A stretch of DNA of 18,780 nucleotides, taken from Betaproteobacteria bacterium (GTDB taxonomy: Bacteria > Pseudomonadota > Gammaproteobacteria > Burkholderiales > SG8-41). Of the stretch, positions 1 to 8,434 are shown one piece after another. Below the pieces are notes generated by a model. The model was not told where the DNA came from and did not search any database. It worked only from the letters and a program-made list of their open reading frames with translations. The translations under genes and the position numbers were made by a program. Every line of letters starts with the position of its first letter. The stretch's first letter is position 1. Where the stretch lies: NCBI GenBank assembly GCA_025356695.1, contig JANXSE010000166.1:1-18780 (forward strand). The letters are read 5' to 3'.

Positions 1-324
1 ATAACCGGCGGCCACCAATCCGGTCAGGATGCTGAACACGAACAGCGGACGCGTGCGCAGTATGCCGCCGCTGCTGCTGCCGCTGCGGCCGGCTTTCATC
101 ACCGTCGCCGCCTGTGCGGGCTGTTTCGGTTCTGCCATCGCATTGTTGCGTGCCGGTTGCGGCGCGGCGATAGCCGGCTCGCGCGGTGCCGCTGGAGCGG
201 GTTCGCGCGCTGCCGCTGTACGTGCGGGGATCGGCTCAAGCGAAATGCCGTCTTTCGACGCGCCGGGTTCGCTGCCTTCGCGGTCTTTGGCGGCCTTTTC
301 CAGGGCCTTCATCAGGAGGCTCAT
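1..324 (-). CDS. Inner-membrane pilus-locus protein, N-terminal part (MshN/TPR-like position)
   Basis: This is the first 108 codons of a protein that continues past position 1. It begins MSLLMKALEKAAKDRE, a short charged amphipathic helix. A low-complexity Ala/Pro/Glu-rich cytoplasmic stretch follows (about residues 30-75), then a Ser/Gly-rich linker, and at about residues 93-108 a hydrophobic segment (PLFVFSILTGLVAAGY) that reads as a single membrane anchor. Its ATG overlaps the secretin stop codon as ATGA, so the two are almost certainly translationally coupled. In MSHA pilus clusters the gene after mshL/mshM is often mshN, a bitopic inner-membrane protein with periplasmic tetratricopeptide repeats. 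The layout and position agree with that, but the part that would carry the repeats lies outside the window, so the name is an inference. A GspB- or MshK-like bitopic protein is the alternative. Confidence 0.75.
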   Translation of the reverse strand, partial: MSLLMKALEKAAKDREGSEPGASKDGISLEPIPARTAAAREPAPAAPREPAIAAPQPARNNAMAEPKQPAQAATVMKAGRSGSSSGGILRTRPLFVFSILTGLVAAGY

Positions 325-2213
325 TTTGCAGCGCCGGTTTTTTCAGTTTGTCCTGAAGCCGGCGTCTCCGACTGGCGCGGCAACAGGCGTTCGAAGAATT
401 TAAGCTCTTCGCTTTCCAGCGACGGATTGGTAATGACGGTGGCGCGCAGGAAGATCACCAGTTCGGTTTTGGTAACCGAATCGTTGCGCATGCTGAAGAT
501 TTCGCTCAGCACGCCGGTGTTGCCGGGGTTGCCGATGCCCGGAATGGCATTGCGCGCATAGGAGGTGTTGTCCTGCATCAAGCCGCCGAGTACCGCGGTC
601 TGGCCGCTGACCAGTTGCAGCACCGATTCCATTTCACGGGTCTGAATCTGTGGCACCGGGTTGGTCAGGCATTTGCCGCCGTTGGAAGCCGCGATGGCGG
701 TACTGCAAAGGCTGGGGTTAGGGTCGTTGGCAAACCCGTTCAGCCGCGTGATGGTGGGGCGGACCGACAGCGAAACCTGGCCGTTGTCGTTCACCTGCGG
801 CGTCATGCTCATCACCATGCCGATCGGCACCGTCAACGCGGAGGTGTTAAACGTGGTGTTGGTGCCGACGTTGGCGGCGGTGGTCGTGGTCGCCTCGATC
901 GAGAAGTACACAATGTTGTCGACGATCTTCAGCAATGCTGTCTGGTTGTTGAGCGCCATCAGTTTCGGGCTCGACAATACGCGCGTGTTGCCGAACTGCT
1001 GAAGCAGTTTTACGCTGGCGCTGATATTGCCCAGTTGCGATGTCGGATTGGCGTAACCGACCGTCAGCGCGCCCGCACTGAAGGCATTGGCGACACCGGT
1101 GGTCAACGTCTGTGTCAGATTCAGGCCGCCGGAGGAAGCGAGGCGGCTCCAGTCAATGCCACCTTGGTATGCGTCCGTCAGAGTGACTTCGGCGATGGTC
1201 GCCTCGATCAAAACCTGGCGTTGTGCGACCTGCGTAATACTGTCGATATGCTGTTGCACCAGCGCATGCTGCTTCTCGGTTGCCAGCACACTGACGGTAC
1301 CCGCTACGGCGTTGACCACGATGTCGTTAAGCACGTCGTTGACCAGAGGAGTTGCCACCGCCTGGTTGCCGAACACGCTGTTGAATAATTGCGGCGCACC
1401 CTGTCCGGCGCGAGCGACCGCTTCGGCTTGTTGCAGGCGCTCTTCACGCTGCGAGCGCGCGGTTTCGGCGCGCTCGGCGCGCTGTTCCGAGGTCAGATTC
1501 TGGTTGCGCGTCGAAGTCAGGATTGAGCGAATATTGTCGCGCAGTGTGTCCCAGAAGTTATTGTTCGAAACTGTTTTCACGACCGTTGATGATGCATTTG
1601 TTTGACCGCCGCCAGCCCCGCCGCCACCGCCACCGGTACTGCCGCCGCCTCCCCCGGTGCTGCCTTGAATGAGTCCGGACACGCCGATCTGCGACGTCGT
1701 CTCGCGGGTCATATTCACGTAGTTGATCTTGTAGGTCTTCATGAACGGCACATCGGGCGAGATGATGATCGTCTGTCCTTCGAGGCGGTAACGCATGTTG
1801 ACCTGCTTCGATATGCGCTCAAGGATGCCCGGCAGCGTTTCATTGATCGCGTTGATACTCACCAGTCCTTGCAGGCCCGGATGGATGTCGATGTTCTGTT
1901 TGGTGTCGCGTGCGAGCGCGAACAGCAATTCCTTGACCGGCACCTCGCTTACCACGACCGTGTAGGTTGGCGCTTTGACCGCCGCCTTGGGCGCAGGGAC
2001 GAAATTGCTGATGCGTGCGGGCGCTGGCACGTCCTCAACGGAGGTTTTTGCCGCGGGCGCATTGACGTGTCCTTCCGATTGCGGCAGCACCGACCGCTTG
2101 TAGCAGCCCGTCAGCGCAAGGGCGAGCATCGCGCAGAGGATGGCAAGGCGCGCGGGCGGAAACAGATTTCCGGGTGCGCGCACTGCGGATTCGGATGCCA
2201 GATTTGCAAACAT
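321..2213 (-). CDS. mshL: MshL-like secretin lipoprotein of an MSHA-type pilus
   Basis: Outer-membrane secretin, 630 aa, expected to form the multimeric pore through which the pilus or its substrate crosses the outer membrane. The N-terminus has a hydrophobic segment ending in the lipobox LTGC (Cys37), so it should be processed by signal peptidase II and lipidated. An STN/secretin N-domain follows at about residues 92-155. A Gly/Ser/Thr tract lies at 184-203, a charged helical stretch at about 240-270, an N1-type subdomain at about 285-330, and the conserved secretin beta-domain at about 330-610, including VPQIQTREMES and the TELVIFLRATVI closing strand. The start is supported by AGGGAGA seven bases before the ATG. 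It lies 103 bases after the MshM-like gene and overlaps the next gene by four bases. A PilQ or GspD assignment is less likely given the neighbouring MshM-like ATPase and the lipoprotein signal. Confidence 0.9.
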   Translation of the reverse strand: MFANLASESAVRAPGNLFPPARLAILCAMLALALTGCYKRSVLPQSEGHVNAPAAKTSVEDVPAPARISNFVPAPKAAVKAPTYTVVVSEVPVKELLFALARDTKQNIDIHPGLQGLVSINAINETLPGILERISKQVNMRYRLEGQTIIISPDVPFMKTYKINYVNMTRETTSQIGVSGLIQGSTGGGGGSTGGGGGGAGGGQTNASSTVVKTVSNNNFWDTLRDNIRSILTSTRNQNLTSEQRAERAETARSQREERLQQAEAVARAGQGAPQLFNSVFGNQAVATPLVNDVLNDIVVNAVAGTVSVLATEKQHALVQQHIDSITQVAQRQVLIEATIAEVTLTDAYQGGIDWSRLASSGGLNLTQTLTTGVANAFSAGALTVGYANPTSQLGNISASVKLLQQFGNTRVLSSPKLMALNNQTALLKIVDNIVYFSIEATTTTAANVGTNTTFNTSALTVPIGMVMSMTPQVNDNGQVSLSVRPTITRLNGFANDPNPSLCSTAIAASNGGKCLTNPVPQIQTREMESVLQLVSGQTAVLGGLMQDNTSYARNAIPGIGNPGNTGVLSEIFSMRNDSVTKTELVIFLRATVITNPSLESEELKFFERLLPRQSETPASGQTEKTGAAK

Positions 2214-2220
2214 GTTGCGG

Positions 2221-2227
2221 TCTCCCT
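2221..2227 (-). promoter_or_regulatory. Ribosome binding site of the secretin gene
   Basis: AGGGAGA on the minus strand ends seven bases before the ATG at 2213. It supports that start over internal Met codons, even though the resulting signal peptide has a long n-region of about 22 residues. Confidence 0.7.
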
Positions 2228-2316
2228 AATTCGGGAATCATCCACATGCGATTCGCGCATCCGGATTTCCCATCAAGCATTGCAGCGACAACGCATCGCG
2301 TCTGCCGCACGTCGTC

Positions 2317-3864
2317 TTAAGGAGACTGATGTTCGGCGATTTCCGCGCGTATGCCTTGCGCCGTCCGCAGGATCGGTTTGCTGCCCTTAAGCGCCGCCGG
2401 TAACTGCTTGAGCGCTTCCTGCGCTACGCGGCGGTTGGCAAAAGAGCCATACAAAACGGTCATCGACGGTTTCTGCTTTGCTAACGTACGGTACACAAAA
2501 ACATCATTTATTTCAACATATTTGCTAATAACGTTCAGATGATTCTTTAGCTGTTGTTGGTTATCTGCACCAAGCAACTGGATCGTGACCGTATTGTTGC
2601 CCGGTTTGGCGAGCCAATCCGTGGTCGCACGCAGGCGCGCCTGCACGATATCGCCGTTATCAAGGGGCTGCGCGATTTCTTTTTTAACCTCTTGTTTATT
2701 ATCAATTTGTTTTATGGGTTTGGCCGGAGGGGGAGGTGTTTGCTTGGGCGCAGCGGGCGCTTGTGCCAGTGGCGCCGGCGCGGCGGCAATCGGATCGGGC
2801 GCGGGCGGTGGCGGCGCGGTTATTGCAGGGCCTTCCGCTACAGTGATCGGTGCGGGGACGACGGGCGCGGCCACCGGTTCCACTGGCGCGGCTGCCATTG
2901 GAGCAGCAGGTGCTTGAGGGCTGGGCTCTGCAACCGAAGTGGGCGCTTGCTGGTAGTTCTGTATGAGCGCGAGTAAGGCAACCCCCAGCAGCGTGCCTAC
3001 AGCGAAAGCGATCAGGACAAAGCGCGAGCGCACGCGCGGTGGCGGCGCCTCGTAATGACTGAATTCGCTGTCGCGGACGGCGGCTTTGACGTGCTTGGGT
3101 TTGATCGTATGCGTGTTCTCGGCAAACGCGGCAAGCATCGCTTTGTCGGCGAGCAGATTGATCCGCCGCGTCAGTCCGCCGGACGCCTTGGCCATCGCAT
3201 TGATGATGGCCGGCGAAAACAGATCGGGGCCACGGTAGCCGGCGGCACGCAAGCGGAAATTCAGGTAATCGCCGATTTCACCGGTTTTCAGCGGGCTCAG
3301 GCGGAAGCTGTGGGTAATGCGCTCGCGCAATTGCCGGATGTTCGTCTGCCGCAGGTTGTCTTCGAGTTCGGGCTGGCCGAAGAGGACGATCTGCAGCAGC
3401 TTGCTGTTCGCCGTTTCAAGATTTGACAGCAGGCGGATTTCCTCCAGCGTCGCGATCGGCATGCTCTGCGATTCTTCGACGAACATCACGACCTGCTTGC
3501 CTTGCGCATGGCGCTCAAGCAAATGCGAGTGGATCAGCTGCATCAGTTCAAGATGTCCGGCGTCGCGCGGCGGCTTGAGGTGCAACTCAAGCGCGACTGC
3601 GTGCACGATTTCCTCGGGGGAGACGCTCGGGTTCGCGATATAGGCGGTCTCGACCGTCGGCGGCAGCCGCGACTGCAGCATGTTGCACAGCATGGTCTTG
3701 CCGCTGCCGACTTCGCCGGTGACTTTGATGATGCCTTCGCCCTGGCTGATTGCGTAAATCAGCGCCTCAAGGATCGGGCCCCGGTTGCCGCCGCTGAAGA
3801 AGAACTCGGTATTGGGCGTGATCCGGAACGGCGGCTGGGTCAGTCCGAAATGGGTGTAATACAC
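2317..3864 (-). CDS. mshM: MshM/ExeA-like ATPase with C-terminal SPOR-like domain
   Basis: Inner-membrane AAA ATPase of 515 aa, thought in MSHA/ExeA systems to help assemble or position the secretin. The N-terminus (YYTHFGLTQPPFRITPNTEF) is characteristic of the MshM/GspA/ExeA family. Walker A is GEVGSGKT (residues 50-57), Walker B is VVMFVEES (125-132), and FGQPEL at about 162-167 is a further family motif. A single membrane segment lies at about 281-302, followed by a Pro/Ala-rich periplasmic linker (about 305-395). The C-terminal region, about 415-505, contains VTIQLLGA and MTVLYGSFANRRVAQEAL, which resembles a SPOR peptidoglycan-binding domain. The ATPase would therefore be cytoplasmic and the SPOR domain periplasmic. 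Translation starts at GTG, preceded by GAGGT five bases upstream. It sits 43 bases after the response regulator and 103 bases before the secretin. The MshM name rests on motif similarity and neighbourhood. Confidence 0.88.
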   Translation of the reverse strand: MYYTHFGLTQPPFRITPNTEFFFSGGNRGPILEALIYAISQGEGIIKVTGEVGSGKTMLCNMLQSRLPPTVETAYIANPSVSPEEIVHAVALELHLKPPRDAGHLELMQLIHSHLLERHAQGKQVVMFVEESQSMPIATLEEIRLLSNLETANSKLLQIVLFGQPELEDNLRQTNIRQLRERITHSFRLSPLKTGEIGDYLNFRLRAAGYRGPDLFSPAIINAMAKASGGLTRRINLLADKAMLAAFAENTHTIKPKHVKAAVRDSEFSHYEAPPPRVRSRFVLIAFAVGTLLGVALLALIQNYQQAPTSVAEPSPQAPAAPMAAAPVEPVAAPVVPAPITVAEGPAITAPPPPAPDPIAAAPAPLAQAPAAPKQTPPPPAKPIKQIDNKQEVKKEIAQPLDNGDIVQARLRATTDWLAKPGNNTVTIQLLGADNQQQLKNHLNVISKYVEINDVFVYRTLAKQKPSMTVLYGSFANRRVAQEALKQLPAALKGSKPILRTAQGIRAEIAEHQSP

Positions 3865-3869
3865 GGGCT

Positions 3870-3874
3870 ACCTC
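3870..3874 (-). promoter_or_regulatory. Ribosome binding site supporting the GTG start of the MshM-like gene
   Basis: GAGGT on the minus strand lies five bases before the GTG at 3864-3862. No ATG start is available before the conserved family N-terminus, so this site decides the start. Confidence 0.65.
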
Positions 3875-3907
3875 GAGTCCAGATTGCCGGCCGTGGAAGC
3901 GACGCGG

Positions 3908-5401
3908 CTATTGCGGTGATTCGGTTGCATCACCCGGGGTGCCGTAGTTCTGCATGCGGCTGTAGAGGGTCGTGCGATGGATGCCGAGCAGTTTTGCCGC
4001 CTGTGAGAGATTGCCCTGGGTGATGGCCAGCGCCGCCTCGACATAACCTTTTTCCCATTGTTGCATGGCGAGGTCGAGGTTGAAGTTTTTCTGCATCTGC
4101 AGATGTTTTTTTGCCGCTTCAAGCACGGCTTTGAAATCCTGCCCGGCGGGCAGGCCGGGCAGATCCACCGTCATGCTCTCCATATCGAGTTCGGACTGCA
4201 ATTGCTCGCTGTTGACCGGCTGGCCGGCGCACTTGGTCGTCAGGCGGATGACGATATTGCGCAATTCACGCACGTTGCCCGGGAAACCGTAGTCGAGCCA
4301 CAGCGACCGCGCGCCATCGTCAAGCGTAAACGTTTTTACGCCGGCCTGACGCGAATAGAAATCGCTGAAATGGTCGAGCAGCATCTCCTTGTCTTCGTTC
4401 AGATCGCGCAAGGGAGGCACCGCGATGGTGAATACCGACAGCCGGTGGTAAAGATCGGCACGGAAACGCCCGTTGCGGATCTCCTGGCGCATGTCGCGAT
4501 TGGTCGCCGCGATGACGCGGGCATTGCTGACGCGGCTTTGCGTTTCGCCCACGCGCTGGTATTCGCCGTTCTCGAGCACACGCAACAATTTTGCCTGCAG
4601 TTCCAGCGGCAGTTCACCGATTTCATCGAGAAACAGCGAGCTGTCCTTGGCATCTTCGAAATAGCCGGCGCGCGACGTTGTAGCGCCGGTGAACGCGCCC
4701 TTGCTGTAACCGAACAGTGTCGGCTCAACGAGATTGGGCGAAATCGCCGCGCAATTCAGGGCGAGAAAGGGTTTTGCGGCGCGGTTGCTGTGGCGGTGCA
4801 GGGCGCTGGCAATCAATTCCTTGCCGCTGCCCGATTCGCCTTCGATCAACACCGGGAACGGCGCGTTTGCGTATTGGGTTATCTGCTGGCGCAATTTTTC
4901 GATCAGCATGCTCCTGCCGATCAGGCCGCCTTCGGCCGGCTTTGCGTTGATTTCCGCACTGCGTATCTGCAGCGATTTCAGCAGCAGCTGCTTGATTTTT
5001 TCGGGCTCGCACGGCTTGGCGATGAATTCGACCGCGCCAAGCGTGCGCGCGTGGCGCGCGTTGGTTTCGTCGTTCTGGCCGGACAGCACCAGAATCTTGA
5101 TGGTGGGCGAGGTGGCGATCAGTTCGCCGATCAATTTGAAGCCTTCGTCGGGGCGATGCGGGGTCGGCGGCAGTCCGAGGTCGATCAGCGCCAGTTGCGG
5201 CGGATTGTCGATCTGCCGCAACAGGCTTTTGACCTGCGTGCGGGATTCGGCGACATAGACGTTGAAGTCGCGGCTCAATACGAAGTTCAGCGTGTCGCTG
5301 ATCAACGGATCGTCGTCGACAATCAGCAGATCCGGCTTGGCTTGCGATTGTTCCAATGCTTCCCCCTGACGCGACCGCATATTCTGCCAGATCGCGCCCA
5401 T
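3908..5401 (-). CDS. Sigma-54-dependent response regulator (NtrC/PrsR-like)
   Basis: Transcriptional activator of 497 aa with three domains in order. The receiver domain (about 24-140) has the acidic pair at D29-D30, phospho-acceptor D74 in LIDLGLPP, switch residue S107 and conserved K129. The AAA+ domain (about 160-395) has Walker A GESGSGKE (188-195), the sigma-54 contact loop GAFTGA (235-240) and Walker B LFLDE (256-260). The C-terminus (about 453-486) is a Fis-type helix-turn-helix. The extended loop after the phosphorylation site (DLGLPP followed by a Pro/His/Arg-rich insert and EGF) recalls the PrsR group described with PEP-CTERM/exosortase loci, although no such genes are visible here. 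No cognate histidine kinase is in the window. Its position 43 bases before the MshM-like gene suggests it controls the pilus genes. I found no convincing -24/-12 promoter in this block. Confidence 0.93.
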   Translation of the reverse strand: MGAIWQNMRSRQGEALEQSQAKPDLLIVDDDPLISDTLNFVLSRDFNVYVAESRTQVKSLLRQIDNPPQLALIDLGLPPTPHRPDEGFKLIGELIATSPTIKILVLSGQNDETNARHARTLGAVEFIAKPCEPEKIKQLLLKSLQIRSAEINAKPAEGGLIGRSMLIEKLRQQITQYANAPFPVLIEGESGSGKELIASALHRHSNRAAKPFLALNCAAISPNLVEPTLFGYSKGAFTGATTSRAGYFEDAKDSSLFLDEIGELPLELQAKLLRVLENGEYQRVGETQSRVSNARVIAATNRDMRQEIRNGRFRADLYHRLSVFTIAVPPLRDLNEDKEMLLDHFSDFYSRQAGVKTFTLDDGARSLWLDYGFPGNVRELRNIVIRLTTKCAGQPVNSEQLQSELDMESMTVDLPGLPAGQDFKAVLEAAKKHLQMQKNFNLDLAMQQWEKGYVEAALAITQGNLSQAAKLLGIHRTTLYSRMQNYGTPGDATESPQ

Positions 5402-5429
5402 CGCTGATAGCCCGGCGGTCGGGCGCAGA

Positions 5430-6161
<732 letters not shown>

Positions 6162-6319
6162 AGGCGGTCTGGCAGATGGGGGAGACGCTATCTTATCGTA
6201 TCGGCGGGCGGTGGCGGCGGGGCAACGGCTGCAAGCGCGCTATTTCGAAAATACGCAGGTCGATTGTGATGTTGGTGCTGACTGTTTAGAATCCATGGTT
6301 TTGCGACTGCGCCCCGATC
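6162..6319. promoter_or_regulatory. Divergent intergenic region between the pilus/regulator block and the mla operon
   Basis: These 158 bases separate two oppositely oriented gene blocks and must hold promoters for both unless transcription enters from outside. The plus-strand half is AT-richer near 6241-6300 and contains the sigma-70-like promoter listed separately. The minus-strand side has only a weak -10-like TAAGAT about 30 bases before the ABC ATPase start. I see no strong operator palindrome. Confidence 0.6.
6264..6292 (+). promoter_or_regulatory. Predicted sigma-70 promoter of the mla operon
   Basis: TTGTGA at 6264-6269 (4 of 6 to TTGACA) and TAGAAT at 6287-6292 (5 of 6 to TATAAT) are separated by the ideal 17 bases. 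Transcription would start near 6299, leaving a leader of only about 20 bases before the GTG of mlaF. The leader has no obvious Shine-Dalgarno sequence. Confidence 0.55.
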
Positions 6320-7123
6320 GTGGCAACCGAAAATCTGGTCGAAATCAGCGGTGTCGGCTACTCGTACGACAAACGTCGTACGATTCTCTCCGATATCGAC
6401 ATGAAGATCCCGCGCGGCAAGGTCGTCGCCATCATGGGGATCAGCGGCTCCGGCAAGACCACGCTGTTGCGGCTGATCGCCGGCTGGTTTAAGCCGACCC
6501 AGGGCGATATCCGTGTTGATGGCGTGCTGACGCGCGAACTCGACCGCGACGGTTTGTACAAGATGCGCCGGCGCATGGGCATGTTGTTCCAGTTCGGCGC
6601 GTTGTTTACCGATCTGTCGGTGTTTGACAACGTGGCATTTCAGATGCGCGAACACACCGACCTGCCGGAATCGATGATCCGTGACGTCGTGATGATGAAG
6701 CTGCACGCCGTTGGTTTGCGCGGCGCGCACAATCTGATGCCGTCGGAATTGTCGGGCGGCATGTCGCGCCGCGTCGCGCTGGCGCGGGCGATCGCACTCG
6801 ATCCGATGCTGATGATGTACGACGAGCCGTTCACCGGGCTCGATCCGATTTCGCTGGGCGTCATCCGCAACCTAGTGCGGCGCCTGAACGACACGCTGGG
6901 CTCGACGTCGATCGTGGTGACCCACGATGTGCAGGAGGCGCTCGACATCGTCGATTACGTTTATTATCTGTCCGAGGGCGTGATGGTCGCGCACGGCACG
7001 CCCGAAGAGATGCGTGCTTCGAAAGATCCGCTGGTGCACCAGTTTGTCTGGGGCGAGGCCGACGGCCCCGTCGCTTATCAGTATCCGAGCCGCAAATTCA
7101 ACGAGGAACTCGAACTTGTTTAA
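6320..7123 (+). CDS. mlaF: MlaF, ATPase of the Mla phospholipid transporter
   Basis: ATP-binding subunit (267 aa) of the inner-membrane MlaFEDB complex, which maintains outer-membrane lipid asymmetry by moving mislocalised phospholipids. A-loop Tyr16, Walker A GISGSGKT (residues 40-47), the family motif LFTDLSVF after the Q-loop, signature LSGGM (144-148), Walker B MMYDEP (165-170) and H-loop His202 in VVTHD are all present. The C-terminal extension after about residue 240, which in MlaF contacts MlaB and the partner subunit, is also there. Translation starts at GTG. The paralogue at 12727 begins at the equivalent residue with ATG, which supports the choice, and the nearby ATG at 6295 is out of frame. 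It is the first gene of a tightly packed mlaFEDCB operon, and its stop codon overlaps the start of mlaE. Confidence 0.96.
   Translation: MATENLVEISGVGYSYDKRRTILSDIDMKIPRGKVVAIMGISGSGKTTLLRLIAGWFKPTQGDIRVDGVLTRELDRDGLYKMRRRMGMLFQFGALFTDLSVFDNVAFQMREHTDLPESMIRDVVMMKLHAVGLRGAHNLMPSELSGGMSRRVALARAIALDPMLMMYDEPFTGLDPISLGVIRNLVRRLNDTLGSTSIVVTHDVQEALDIVDYVYYLSEGVMVAHGTPEEMRASKDPLVHQFVWGEADGPVAYQYPSRKFNEELELV
7103..7108 (+). promoter_or_regulatory. Ribosome binding site fixing a TTG start for mlaE
   Basis: GAGGAA lies inside the end of mlaF, seven bases before TTG at 7116. The only ATG in frame near here is about 20 codons further in and has no comparable site. Confidence 0.65.
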
Positions 7124-7913
7124 CCGTGGCGCCATCATCAATGTCCGCGCAGTCGGCCATCGCACGATCGATTCGGTGATGCGGTTCGGTTATGCGTCGC
7201 GCTTCTTTGCGCTCACGCTGCTCAATTCCGGGGCGAGTTTCCGCCGCCCGCATCTGATCGTGCGCGAGCTGTATTACACCGGCGTGCAGTCAATGATCAT
7301 CATCCTGGTGTCGGGCCTGTTCGTCGGCATGGTGCTGGGTTTTCAGGGCTACCAGACGCTCAACACCTATGGCTCGGAGTCCGCACTCGGCGTGCTGGTA
7401 GCGCTGTCGCTGGTGCGTGAACTGGGGCCCGTAGTTTCGGGTTTGCTGTTTGCGAGCCGCGCCGGTTCGGCGATGACCGCCGAAATCGGCCTCATGAAAA
7501 CCACCGAACAGTTGTCGGCGATGGAAATGATGGCGGTCGATCCGATTGCCCGCGTGGTGGCGCCGCGGTTCTGGGCCGGTTTGATTTCGATGCCGCTGCT
7601 GGCCGCGATTTTCAGCGCAATGGGCGTCTACGGCGGCTACCTGATCGGCGTCGTGCTGATCGGCGTCGATGACGGTTCGTTCTGGTCGCAGATGCAAAGT
7701 GCGGTCGACTTTCGTGAAGATATAGTCAATGGCGTGATCAAGAGTGTCGTCTTCGGCATTGCCGTGACCTGGATTGCACTGTTTGAAGGCTATGACTCGC
7801 CGCCGACGGCGGAAGGTGTTTCGGGCGCGACCACGCGCACCGTGGTGACCTCGTCGCTGGCGATTCTGGGACTGGATTTCATCTTAACCGCATTTATGTT
7901 TCGGGGGGTCTAA
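7116..7913 (+). CDS. mlaE: MlaE, permease of the Mla phospholipid transporter
   Basis: Inner-membrane core of the MlaFEDB complex, about 265 aa, close to the usual family length. It has an N-terminal amphipathic helix, then membrane segments around [36 protein letters not shown], the conserved [15 protein letters not shown] stretch that couples to Mla[21 protein letters not shown], and a terminal ATTRTVV...[12 protein letters not shown] helix. I choose TTG at 7116 because of the ribosome binding site and because the resulting start matches the length of known MlaE. It overlaps the end of mlaF by eight bases. Reading the frame from further upstream (7014) would make the protein begin well inside mlaF and is unlikely. 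The stop overlaps the mlaD ATG as TAATG. Confidence 0.95.
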   Translation: MFNRGAIINVRAVGHRTIDSVMRFGYASRFFALTLLNSGASFRRPHLIVRELYYTGVQSMIIILVSGLFVGMVLGFQGYQTLNTYGSESALGVLVALSLVRELGPVVSGLLFASRAGSAMTAEIGLMKTTEQLSAMEMMAVDPIARVVAPRFWAGLISMPLLAAIFSAMGVYGGYLIGVVLIGVDDGSFWSQMQSAVDFREDIVNGVIKSVVFGIAVTWIALFEGYDSPPTAEGVSGATTRTVVTSSLAILGLDFILTAFMFRGV

Positions 7914-8383
7914 TGGAACGCTCGACGATCGATCTTTGGGTCGGCTTGTTCATGGTGGCGGGTCTTGGCGCGCTGACGATACTGGCGCTGAAGGTCGGCA
8001 ATATGGGCAGCCTCGGCAGCAGCGACACTTATCAATTGTCCGCGGAGTTCACCAACATCGGCGGTCTCAAGCCGCGCGCTGCGGTGAAGAGTTCCGGCGT
8101 GGTGGTCGGCCGTGTCGCCGGGATTACGTTCGACAATGAAAAATTTGTCGCCCGCGTCACCATGAACATCGACAGCCGCTACAAGTTTCCGCTGGACAGT
8201 TCGGCCTCGATTCTGACCGCCGGCCTGCTTGGCGAACAATACGTCGGCTTTGAAGGCGGCGCGGAGGACAAGCCTCTCGCTCCCGGTTCTTCGCTGAAAC
8301 TTACCCAATCCGCGGTGGTGCTCGAAAAGCTGATCAGCCAGTTTATGTACAACAAGGCGGCCGACGGGTCAGGCAGCAAGTAG
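7913..8383 (+). CDS. mlaD: MlaD, MCE-domain lipid-binding subunit
   Basis: Membrane-anchored periplasmic subunit of 156 aa. Six copies form the MCE ring through which lipid passes between MlaE and MlaC. Residues 8-27 form the single N-terminal transmembrane helix (LWVGLFMVAGLGALTILAL). The MCE domain follows at about 38-115, with the typical FTNIGGLKPRAAVKSSGVVVG stretch split over two strands and the pore-loop region ILTAGLLGEQYVGF. The C-terminal helix is short (about 130-150), as in the proteobacterial MlaD group rather than the long PqiB or YebT proteins. The ATG overlaps the mlaE stop by one base, so translation is probably coupled. Confidence 0.95.
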   Translation: MERSTIDLWVGLFMVAGLGALTILALKVGNMGSLGSSDTYQLSAEFTNIGGLKPRAAVKSSGVVVGRVAGITFDNEKFVARVTMNIDSRYKFPLDSSASILTAGLLGEQYVGFEGGAEDKPLAPGSSLKLTQSAVVLEKLISQFMYNKAADGSGSK

Positions 8384-8384
8384 T

Positions 8385-8396
8385 CCGGCCGGCCGG
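8385..8396. repeat. Perfect 12-base CCGGCCGGCCGG palindrome
   Basis: CCGGCCGGCCGG lies two bases after the mlaD stop codon in the 51-base mlaD-mlaC gap. It is its own reverse complement. No T-run follows, so it is not a terminator. It could form a small mRNA hairpin or be chance in GC-rich DNA. Confidence 0.5.
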
Positions 8397-8434
8397 TCAA
8401 AACGTTTAAGTGGTTTAGAGGTGAAGGAAACGAT

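Noticed and set aside
2236..2265. ATGCG-ATTCG-CGCAT inverted repeat before the secretin
   Set aside because: It is short, with no T-run and no match to a known operator. It is too weak to list as a feature.
4058..5407. Long open frame on the plus strand (about 449 codons)
   Set aside because: It lies wholly opposite the response regulator, whose domains are unmistakable. The translation is rich in Arg, Gln and His with no family motif, as expected from the complement of GC-rich codons.
5410..5424. GCCCG-GCGGT-CGGGC hairpin between the ABC ATPase and the regulator
   Set aside because: The stem is only five bases with no T-run, and such stems are common by chance at this GC content.
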